DNA of 13,688 nucleotides, from the NCBI GenBank assembly GCA_018661145.1, contig JABJIU010000098.1:1-13688 (forward strand), in the 5' to 3' direction. Below are positions 1-6,169 of this stretch, one piece after another; position 1 is the stretch's first letter, and each line of letters starts with the position of its first letter. Source of the DNA: Pseudomonadota bacterium. GTDB taxonomy: Bacteria > Pseudomonadota > Gammaproteobacteria > Arenicellales > UBA868. Under the pieces are notes generated by a model that worked only from the letters and a program-made list of their open reading frames with translations, made no database searches and was not told the DNA's origin. The translations under genes were made by a program, and so were the position numbers.

Positions 1-518
1 ATGCGAATGTCGTAGCAGATCAACGGCGCGACAGTCCAGTTCTTGATGTCCACCGTGATGATTTTCTCTCCGCGTTCAAAAAACTCTTTTTCACAGGAGG
101 CGCCGTACTGACATAGATGCATCTTGTCGTAGTACCCCGCGAGTTCACCGGTAGCGCTCAGAATAACCTGGCTAATCCTGAAGCCTGACTTTGCCCGGCG
201 CGCCATCCCAAAGACCACCATCGCGCCAGTTCTTCGTGCCAGTTCCGCGAACCGCTCGACAGAAGGCCCATCGAGCGGCTCGGCAAGATCGTCAAGCGAC
301 TCAAACACCTCGCGCGAGTAATGCAGTGTGCAAAGTTCCGGCAGGACAATTAGATCCACCATCCCCTTATTCTCCAGGTAGTGCGCTATCCGCTCGCACA
401 AGGAGACAACATGGCGATCGCGATCAGTCGCAGACGGGGTATCCGAAACCCGGGCCTGACAGGCCAGTAATCTCAGGGGGTCACGTTCTTGCACAACCAC
501 AAACTTGCCCAAGGGCAT
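1..518 (-). CDS. Carbon-nitrogen hydrolase (nitrilase superfamily amidase), 3' end cut by window edge
   Basis: The first 172 codons are visible; the C-terminus lies beyond the left edge. The translation has the three nitrilase-superfamily landmarks in order: the Glu in LPEL (E61), the Lys in YYDKMHL (K132) and the nucleophilic Cys in ICYDIR (C168). The catalytic triad is therefore complete. The family hydrolyses amides, ureido compounds or nitriles in the cytoplasm through a thioester intermediate. The core starts at about residue 16 (LRLLACQA). I chose ATG at 518; a TTG three codons upstream (527) is an alternative, and a stop lies just before that. No good Shine-Dalgarno is visible. The gene begins 25 bp after the LivF-like ATPase and is probably co-transcribed with the importer, so its substrate may be what the importer brings in. 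The exact substrate cannot be read from the sequence; N-carbamoylputrescine amidase or omega-amidase-like activities are possible. Confidence 0.88.
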   Translation of the reverse strand, partial: MPLGKFVVVQERDPLRLLACQARVSDTPSATDRDRHVVSLCERIAHYLENKGMVDLIVLPELCTLHYSREVFESLDDLAEPLDGPSVERFAELARRTGAMVVFGMARRAKSGFRISQVILSATGELAGYYDKMHLCQYGASCEKEFFERGEKIITVDIKNWTVAPLICYDIR

Positions 519-543
519 TGCACACAAAGGGCTTTAACGTTGT

Positions 544-1272
544 TCAGGCGACCCAGAAGGCTTTTTCCAGGTCGTCAAAATCTGAAGCGGGTCCTTCAAA
601 CTTATTGCGGCCCAGTTCCAGCACGTAAACATAATCGGAGATATGCAGGGCGTGGCGGATTTCCTGATCGACCAGAAGAATAGTAAGGCCTTCCTGCTCA
701 GTCAGCATGGTCAGCATCTCATAAACCTCTTCTGAGAGCATCTTTGAAAGGCCTGCGGTAGGCTCGTCCACCAACAACATACGGGGTTCTGCCATCAGCG
801 TGCGGCTGATTTCCACCATACGCTGCTGGCCGCCGGAAAGCTCCCCCGTGATCTGCTTGCGTTTTTCCTTGAGCACAGGGAAACGCTCGTAGTTCTCCTC
901 GATCTTGTCGGCGATCTGCTTTTTATCCCGCTTGAATGTCCAACCGCCGAGCTCCAGGTTCTCCTCTACGGACATATCCTTGAAGATCCCGGGTTGTTGT
1001 GGAATATAGGCAAGGCCTTTCAGAATGCGTTGATGGGTGGGAACGTCGATAATGTCCTCACCCTCGAGGAGTACCTGGCCCTCGTTGGGCCGCAGAAAGC
1101 CGAACACCGCCTTGAGTGCGGTGGACTTACCCACCCCGTTAGCACCAAGAATTGCCGTAATCTGGTTTTTGCGGGCCTTCACATTGAGGTCCTGCAGGAT
1201 ATTGAGATCCTTGTAGTAGCCCACGTACAGGTTACGCAACTCCAGTACGATGTCGTCCGATGCATCAGTCAT
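544..1272 (-). CDS. HAAT-family ABC transporter ATP-binding protein, LivF-like
   Basis: This 242-residue ATPase is the usual length of LivF. It shows Walker A GANGVGKST (residues 43-51), signature LSGGQ (145-149) and Walker B MLLVDE (165-170). After Walker B it has LLVDQE where most ABC proteins have the H-loop histidine. A Gln in that place is common in LivF-type subunits (LVEQN in typical members), so this chain is expected to pair with the LivG-like partner. It energises uptake at the cytoplasmic face of the membrane. Its ATG shares one base with the stop of the upstream ATPase gene (TAATG), which indicates translational coupling. The substrate is set by the binding protein and permeases and cannot be told from this subunit. 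Confidence 0.95.
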   Translation of the reverse strand: MTDASDDIVLELRNLYVGYYKDLNILQDLNVKARKNQITAILGANGVGKSTALKAVFGFLRPNEGQVLLEGEDIIDVPTHQRILKGLAYIPQQPGIFKDMSVEENLELGGWTFKRDKKQIADKIEENYERFPVLKEKRKQITGELSGGQQRMVEISRTLMAEPRMLLVDEPTAGLSKMLSEEVYEMLTMLTEQEGLTILLVDQEIRHALHISDYVYVLELGRNKFEGPASDFDDLEKAFWVA

Positions 1273-2033
1273 TAGCGGGTCTCGTCGTCGTCCTGGCCGG
1301 TGCCCGAGCGGTCTTCCGTGGTACCCAGGTATGCCTCAATCACCACAGGATCGTTCTTGACATTGTCAGGCGTGTCGTCAGCTATCAGGTCACCGTAGTT
1401 CAACACCAGCAGCCTTTTGCACAAGGCAAAGATCGAATCCATCTGGTGACTGATGATGATCATCGCTTTACCGCGCCCGTTAACCCGGCGTATATATTCG
1501 TAGATCACTTCCATCAATTTTGGGTGGACGCCGGCAAAAGGTTCATCCAGGATAATGACATCCGGATCGAGCATCAGCAGGCGACCGAGTTCCAACAGTT
1601 TCTGTTGGCCGCCGGAAAGCGCCCGGGCATATTCATTGCGAAGATGCGCCATGGTGAGAAAATCAAGCACCTCAAGGGCTTCTTCCCTGACTTCTTTGCC
1701 TTTGTGACTCCTCCCCTGCGCCAGCGCCGGTACATAAAGGTTCTCCAGCACCGTCATGCGCCGGAACGAGCGCGTAACCTGGAATGTCCGGCCAAGACCT
1801 GCTTTGGCGACTTCAAACGACGGCAACTGATCGATGCGAGTGCCATTAAGATAAACCGTTCCGCTATTGGGCTTAACGGCCCCATCAAGCACATTCGTCA
1901 GCGTGGTCTTACCGGCTCCGTTCGGCCCGATAAGGCCGATCATCTCTGCCCCATTGATCTCAAAAGAGACATCCTTCAACACATGATTGCCGCCGAAGCG
2001 CTTGTTCAACCGGGAAACACTAAGTTCAATCAT
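1272..2033 (-). CDS. HAAT-family ABC transporter ATP-binding protein, LivG-like
   Basis: This 253-residue ABC ATPase has Walker A GPNGAGKTT (36-44), signature LSGGQ (139-143), Walker B VIILDE (159-164) and an H-loop His at 196 (IIISHQ). The C-terminal VIEAYLG (231-237) is the hallmark of LivG/UrtD-type subunits. After it comes a short acidic, polar tail (DRSGTGQDDDETR) of no known role. Its ATG overlaps the stop of the LivM-like permease by four bases (ATGA). With the LivF-like protein it should form the nucleotide-binding heterodimer of the importer. A urea-transporter assignment (UrtD) is possible by subunit type, but nothing in the operon, such as urease genes, supports urea. Confidence 0.95.
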   Translation of the reverse strand: MIELSVSRLNKRFGGNHVLKDVSFEINGAEMIGLIGPNGAGKTTLTNVLDGAVKPNSGTVYLNGTRIDQLPSFEVAKAGLGRTFQVTRSFRRMTVLENLYVPALAQGRSHKGKEVREEALEVLDFLTMAHLRNEYARALSGGQQKLLELGRLLMLDPDVIILDEPFAGVHPKLMEVIYEYIRRVNGRGKAMIIISHQMDSIFALCKRLLVLNYGDLIADDTPDNVKNDPVVIEAYLGTTEDRSGTGQDDDETR

Positions 2034-3274
2034 GTCCGGGTTTCCTGGCTGGCCGCTTCCGCAGGGTCATCGGAACCGCGTCCGCTCTGGGCGGCACGCA
2101 GTGCTACGGTCTCTGCTGCGACGTGGCCTCGGGTGAAAAAATCAATCACGGGCACCAACAGTCCGTTGCGCGCAAAACGCAACGTCAGCATTAGCAAAAC
2201 CCCGAAAAATACAAGACGCCAGAGTGTCATATCGACCGTAACGCCGCCAATTGAGAAACTGGTCCGCAGCATTTCCAGCATGAACTCGATCAGGATGGCC
2301 CCTATTGCCGCGGCAATAAAGTTCTCCACTCCGGCAATCACTGCCATTGCCACCACCAGACTCATCTGCAGAATCATCAGATTATTCGGCGTAATGATGG
2401 TTACGTAGTGTCCGTAAACGGTACCGGCCAGCGCCGCCATCGATGAAGTCACGACAAAGACTAGGACCTTGTAACGCGTGGTGTTAACCCCAAGCGCGGC
2501 CGCCGCGTCCTGATCTTCACGCAGGGCGCGGACAAAAAGCCCAAAGCGCGACTGCGACAGCCAGTAGAGCACCGCGAGACACCCAAGCAGCAGGAAGAAC
2601 ATTACGAAATACGGAGGAATCTTGTCCGTCTTGCTGAAGAAATGGCCCGCAATCGTAATCCCGTTTTCAAAAAGGCTCGGCAACTCCAACCCGGCCTGAC
2701 CACGGGTGATCTGAATTTCCGCACTGATCGTGGCGCGCAGGATCTCGGAAAATCCAAGCGTAAAGAGCGCAAGGTACGCCGCCCGCAAGCGCAGTACCAG
2801 CAATCCAATCAGGAGGCCGAAAATGCCGCCCACAATCGTTCCTAGGATGATGCCAAGCCACACCGGCATCCGCGTCACTTCGACCGTGCCATTCCATTTT
2901 TCCATTGCCTGCGCCAAACAATCCTGAGTCAGAGTCGTCGAAGTGACACCAATCGGATTTTTGACAATGAGATATTGCCCGCCAATGGCGAACTCGGTAC
3001 AGATTCCAGTGGGCTCGGGGGAGATGAAAAAGTAATGACAGAAAAGCGCCGTGGTATAGGCGCCCAGCCCCATAAAGGCCATGTGCCCGAATGAGAACTG
3101 GCCGGCATAACCTGCCAGCATCGACCAGCTCGACGCCAAGATGGCGTAGAAGAAGCCAATAATGCAGATATGCATGATGTAGTCGTAGTTGCCGCCGGTA
3201 TAGACGAACGGAAACGCTACGAAGAACGCCACAATCAGGGCGCCCAGGAGTTGAGGAACGTTTTGTCTTTTCAA
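2030..3274 (-). CDS. HAAT-family ABC transporter permease, LivM-like, TTG start
   Basis: This 414-residue inner-membrane permease carries the LivM signature GQFSFGHMAFMGLGAYT (58-74) and the cytoplasmic coupling region with ALREDQDAAAALGVNTTRY (about 250-268). Several hydrophobic spans follow it. Between two early membrane segments is a polar stretch (about 84-135) with two cysteines (C92, C119), probably periplasmic and longer than I expect in LivM. The C-terminus (about 380-414) is a polar, Ala- and Glu-rich tail. The frame has no ATG near its beginning. The best start is TTG at 3274, which overlaps the upstream stop as TTGA, the same four-base coupling seen as ATGA elsewhere in the operon. 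It forms the translocation pore with the LivH-like permease. Confidence 0.93.
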   Translation of the reverse strand: MKRQNVPQLLGALIVAFFVAFPFVYTGGNYDYIMHICIIGFFYAILASSWSMLAGYAGQFSFGHMAFMGLGAYTTALFCHYFFISPEPTGICTEFAIGGQYLIVKNPIGVTSTTLTQDCLAQAMEKWNGTVEVTRMPVWLGIILGTIVGGIFGLLIGLLVLRLRAAYLALFTLGFSEILRATISAEIQITRGQAGLELPSLFENGITIAGHFFSKTDKIPPYFVMFFLLLGCLAVLYWLSQSRFGLFVRALREDQDAAAALGVNTTRYKVLVFVVTSSMAALAGTVYGHYVTIITPNNLMILQMSLVVAMAVIAGVENFIAAAIGAILIEFMLEMLRTSFSIGGVTVDMTLWRLVFFGVLLMLTLRFARNGLLVPVIDFFTRGHVAAETVALRAAQSGRGSDDPAEAASQETRT

Positions 3275-4539
3275 AACTTGCCGTGCGCCCCACTCGCAAA
3301 CTTGCGGCCGAACAGCCCCATGGGCCGCAACAACAGCATCAGCGTCAGTATGATCATCCCGTAGGCGGGGATATAACTGGACGCTTTTTGTGGATTGGGG
3401 ACACAGCCGGTTCCTGCAGCTTCAACCAGTCCAACCAGAGTACCGCCGACAAATGCCCCGGGCAAGGATCCCAGCCCGCCCAGCACCACAATAACGAAAG
3501 ACCGCATTTCCGGAATCTGGCCAACAATCGGAAGCCATGAGAAAGCCTGCACCAGAACCGCACCGGACAATGACGCCACCATGCAGCCAAGGGCGAAGGC
3601 CAACATGTTCATGCGATTGGGATTGATACCAGTAATGGCGGCTGCGTCACGGTCCTGACTGACGGCACGAAGGCCTTTGCCAGTCCAAGTGCGGTGCAGA
3701 AAAGCCAGCAGTGCCAGTAAGACCAAAATCGAGAGAATGGCGGCGATAAACCGGGGATTGGATATCGATACGGTATCAAAAAGCTCCATGTTGCCCCGAC
3801 TGGTCTTGATCAGCCAGGGGTCCGAATTATCCGGCAACCGGATCCGGGGGAAATCAAAAAACCGCTTTACTTTTACGGGGTTGAAGCCCGCCAGTGCGGC
3901 AACCAAATAAGTCATTGTGAACGAAAGTCCAAAAGTCACGAGGATGCCGTACTCAACTGGGCGTTCCACCCGACCGTCATACATCGGCGTTAAGAACAGG
4001 CGCTCGAACAGCGCCCCGAGCACAAATGTAATCGAACAGGAGCCCAATACTCCGATCAGGGGGTGAACTCCAGGAAACCAGACGACAACAATGTAGTAAA
4101 CCAACATACCGCCGATCATGTAAAAGGCGCCATGGGCAAAACTGACGATTCCGAGAATTGAAAAGATCAACGTAAGCCCCATTGCCATTAGGCCGTAAAT
4201 GATGCCAATGATGAGCCCGTTGGTGATCTGAGACGCAACGAAGGATCCATTCGAGACACAGTTATTCTCAGGATCCGCATTAGCAAACGCCACCGCGATA
4301 ATGCCGATGACTACCAGAGACGACAACGTAATCATGACGCGGCCAATCTCGGGACTCTTCCACCATAATGGCGCTAACCCAAAGGGCCCGAACGCCGCGC
4401 CGATCAGCGAACCGCCGAGCGTCGCATTGGAGGTATCACGGTCTTTACGAAGATAGACCCTGCGAGTACCGATACCGCCGATGACCCCCCAGAAAACAAT
4501 CCAGAGCATCGTCCACCAGAAAATACTTGAGTATTGCAT
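3271..4539 (-). CDS. HAAT-family ABC transporter permease, LivH-like, with N-terminal membrane extension
   Basis: This 422-residue permease has a LivH core starting near residue 105. Its signature is LTLIFSILGIVSFAHGAFY (122-140), and the cytoplasmic coupling region is GLRAVSQDRDAAAITGINP (289-307). Ahead of the core are about 100 extra residues with two or three hydrophobic stretches (about 6-24, 40-60, 68-88) and a charged patch RRVYLRKDRD between them. Typical LivH proteins of about 290-310 residues lack this. The frame is open to an ATG at 4617, but that start lies inside the hairpin of the preceding terminator and would add a non-membrane leader. I therefore start at ATG 4539 (MQYSSIFWW). 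A GGAG lies only 2 nt before that ATG and an AGGA 12 nt before it, so the ribosome site is not ideal. Confidence 0.9.
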   Translation of the reverse strand: MQYSSIFWWTMLWIVFWGVIGGIGTRRVYLRKDRDTSNATLGGSLIGAAFGPFGLAPLWWKSPEIGRVMITLSSLVVIGIIAVAFANADPENNCVSNGSFVASQITNGLIIGIIYGLMAMGLTLIFSILGIVSFAHGAFYMIGGMLVYYIVVVWFPGVHPLIGVLGSCSITFVLGALFERLFLTPMYDGRVERPVEYGILVTFGLSFTMTYLVAALAGFNPVKVKRFFDFPRIRLPDNSDPWLIKTSRGNMELFDTVSISNPRFIAAILSILVLLALLAFLHRTWTGKGLRAVSQDRDAAAITGINPNRMNMLAFALGCMVASLSGAVLVQAFSWLPIVGQIPEMRSFVIVVLGGLGSLPGAFVGGTLVGLVEAAGTGCVPNPQKASSYIPAYGMIILTLMLLLRPMGLFGRKFASGAHGKF

Positions 4540-4589
4540 TGCTCCGACTATTCCTGCCGGTGGTGCGCACCGGTTACATCGATAAACAT

Positions 4590-4629
4590 AAAAATGAGCG
4601 GGGTAGGCGTGTACCACGCCTACCCCGCT
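4590..4629 (-). terminator. Intrinsic terminator or attenuator after the HAAT binding-protein gene
   Basis: A perfect 15-bp inverted repeat (4597-4611 with 4615-4629, 3-nt loop) starts 25 bp after the binding-protein stop. Read on the minus strand it is followed, two bases on, by five T residues (4594-4590). It looks like a Rho-independent terminator that some polymerases read through into the permease genes. This would raise the amount of binding protein over the membrane components, or protect the upstream mRNA from 3' decay. Confidence 0.85.
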
Positions 4630-4653
4630 TTCAGAGTGATTCAGAAAATACGA

Positions 4654-5907
4654 TCAGTGACCGACGTAGATCGCATCGCCCGTCTTGTAGACATCGGGAT
4701 AAACAATCGTCATTGTATTAGAAGGCTCACCCTCTTTCTGATACTGGACCATCGTGATCGCAGGATCAGGCCACTGGTGCCACCACTCGTCCCCTTTGCC
4801 GTCAACGGAAGGATCTTTGTTGGCGCCGTACGGGAAGTAAATCCGTCCAAGGGTCCCTTCATGGCTGATGTTCTCCAGCGCGTCGACGATAGCGTCGCCG
4901 TTGGTGGACCCTGCCTCGTTGATCGCCTGGGCGAGGACGCCGATGGAGTCATAGGCTTCCAGCGCGTAACTTTCGACACCAGTCTTGCCGGTTTTTGCCT
5001 TGTAGTCATTGGCAAACTTCAGTGCGCTTTCGTTATACATAGTTTCCGGCACACCGATCCGCGCCATAAAAGCGAGGTTGCCATCAGGGACGTTTTCCCA
5101 CCAGGATTTACTCTCGAGGCCGGCCTGGTTGGCATGGAACATCATATCCAGTGGACCGACGCCGGCGTCAGCCGCCTGCTGGGCGTAGTTGTATCCTGCC
5201 TCGCCCGTCAACAGTACGATCACGTAATCTGGATTCTCGGCCTTCACGCGCTCGACGATCCCGGCAAAATCCTGCGTACCGATATCCACACCAAAGGTAG
5301 TGCTGTCGATACCCTTGGAGGCGAGACCTTTTTCACACTCTGCGGCGGCCGGGATACCGTAGTCCGTGTTCTCGGTCACGATGGCAACCTTTTTCACGCC
5401 GGGTGCCTGAGCCGCAAATTTCCAGATCACCCCTGACGCCCAGGAACTGAGTGGAGCGATACGGAAGATGTACTTCTGCTTGTCGCCAGTGATGGTGTCG
5501 TTCCAGGTTTCGGCAAAGACCACGGGAATACCGCGATCATTGGCAATATCTTTACCGGCAACACCAACGGAGCTGTGATAGCCCCCGCCCACGGCAACAA
5601 CGCCGTCCTGGGTAATGAGTTTTTCCATCAGCGCCCGCGCCTTCTCAGGCAGGCCTTCTGTGTCGGCAATGACAACTTCGATATCACAGCCGAGCACACC
5701 GCCCGCCGCGTTGATGTCTCGCTGGGCCAGAATCATGGCGTCGCGCATCGCCTCACCACCAGTCACGGAACCTGGTGCCGAAAGCGGGGCGAGGCCCCCG
5801 ATCTTGATGGGGCAATCGGCAGCGAGTGCCGGGCCGCTGAGCGACGCCAGACCGAAGAGGCCTACGACGAGGCCGGCAGCGGACGTCAGTTTACGCACTT
5901 TTTCCAT
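4654..5907 (-). CDS. Periplasmic substrate-binding protein of the HAAT (Liv-type) ABC importer
   Basis: This 417-residue secreted protein has a Sec signal peptide: Lys/Arg-bearing start, hydrophobic stretch (about 10-24) and likely cleavage after ALA at residue 29. The mature part begins CPIKIGGLAPLSAPGS, the first strand and ligand loop of type-1 periplasmic binding proteins of the LivK/AmiC group. Conserved landmarks follow: AQRDINAAGGVLG, AVGGGYHSSVGVAGKDIA and YIFRIAPLSS. The start is ATG 5907 because AGGAG (5915-5919) lies 7 nt upstream and the signal peptide starts there; the frame stays open to 6006 without a signal-like sequence. The ligand is probably an amino acid, amide or related small organic molecule, and I cannot resolve it further. 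The gene is first in its operon and diverges from the polyamine operon. Confidence 0.92.
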   Translation of the reverse strand: MEKVRKLTSAAGLVVGLFGLASLSGPALAADCPIKIGGLAPLSAPGSVTGGEAMRDAMILAQRDINAAGGVLGCDIEVVIADTEGLPEKARALMEKLITQDGVVAVGGGYHSSVGVAGKDIANDRGIPVVFAETWNDTITGDKQKYIFRIAPLSSWASGVIWKFAAQAPGVKKVAIVTENTDYGIPAAAECEKGLASKGIDSTTFGVDIGTQDFAGIVERVKAENPDYVIVLLTGEAGYNYAQQAADAGVGPLDMMFHANQAGLESKSWWENVPDGNLAFMARIGVPETMYNESALKFANDYKAKTGKTGVESYALEAYDSIGVLAQAINEAGSTNGDAIVDALENISHEGTLGRIYFPYGANKDPSVDGKGDEWWHQWPDPAITMVQYQKEGEPSNTMTIVYPDVYKTGDAIYVGH

Positions 5908-5941
5908 TCCTATTCTCCTCATATTTTGAGTATCTGATTTC

Positions 5942-5952
5942 AAGTTTAACCA
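5942..5952 (-). promoter_or_regulatory. TGGTTAAACTT motif, copy 1 (faces the HAAT operon)
   Basis: The 11-base word TGGTTAAACTT, read on the minus strand, ends 34 bp before the ATG of the binding-protein gene. It matches exactly the copy 27 bp ahead of the divergent gene (6132-6142), in the same orientation relative to its own gene. It may be an operator half-site or part of a promoter. The regulator is unknown. Confidence 0.45.
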
Positions 5953-6039
5953 CACTCGATACTTCCCGATCTTCGTTACATCCACGTTAGAAATTGAACC
6001 AAACAATAATGCGGCCGTTTACGAAGACGGTGAATCTCA

Positions 6040-6050
6040 TTGTTAAACAG
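6040..6050 (+). promoter_or_regulatory. Partial third copy of the TTAAAC motif
   Basis: TTGTTAAACAG shares the GTTAAAC core with the two exact copies and lies near the middle of the intergenic region, followed by a TCTAGA palindrome (6053-6058). It could be an auxiliary binding site. The match is short enough to be chance. Confidence 0.3.
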
Positions 6051-6131
6051 ATTCTAGACAGGGTCAATCCCAAGATCATGAAAGTCTGATGGAGGTCAGG
6101 GTATGCAGAAACTGTTGTAATGACTCCTACT

Positions 6132-6142
6132 TGGTTAAACTT
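6132..6142 (+). promoter_or_regulatory. TGGTTAAACTT motif, copy 2 (faces the polyamine operon)
   Basis: This exact 11-base match to the reverse complement of 5942-5952 ends 27 bp before the ATG of the glutamylpolyamine synthetase gene. The mirror placement in a divergent region suggests one regulator acting on both operons, or a shared promoter element. No good -35 box lies at the right distance to make TTAAAC a standard -10. Confidence 0.45.
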
Positions 6143-6169
6143 ACTAGAGTTTTTCGTCTTTGAGGCTAT

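Larger units (their letters stand above)
5908..6169. promoter_or_regulatory. Divergent intergenic control region between the two operons
   Basis: This 262-bp AT-richer region separates the start codons of the two operons and must hold both leading promoters. I find no convincing -35/-10 pair on either strand. It holds two exact copies of an 11-base motif, one facing each gene, and a partial third copy (listed separately). It also holds a five-codon open frame (6103-6120) with a good ribosome site. Ribosome sites visible at its ends are AGGAG at 5915-5919 for the minus gene and GAGG at 6162-6165, 4 nt before the plus gene's ATG. No larger ORF fits. Confidence 0.7.

Noticed and set aside
1260..2408. 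Long plus-strand open frame of 382 codons
   Set aside because: It lies fully antisense to the LivG- and LivM-like genes, has no recognisable domain and is rich in residues expected from reading GC-biased codons backwards. It is a shadow frame.
4540..4617. Upstream start for the LivH-like permease
   Set aside because: The first codons would lie inside the terminator hairpin and encode a leader unlike the family. The membrane-like N-terminus starts at ATG 4539.
4534..5436. Plus-strand open frame of 300 codons
   Set aside because: It is antisense to the HAAT binding-protein gene, with no domain and no ribosome site. The opposite frame is a clear family member.
544..5907. Urea transporter UrtABCDE
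   Set aside because: The subunit types are similar, but the LivH-like permease lacks the long UrtB-type leader, the binding protein does not look like UrtA, and no urease genes are present. The broader HAAT label is safer.
5908..6006. 33-codon N-terminal extension of the HAAT binding protein
   Set aside because: It would place the Sec signal peptide internally, whereas ATG 5907 has AGGAG at ideal spacing.
5908..6169. Sigma-54 promoter in the divergent region
   Set aside because: Nitrogen and polyamine genes often use sigma-54, but I found no GG-N10-GC element in the right context on either strand.
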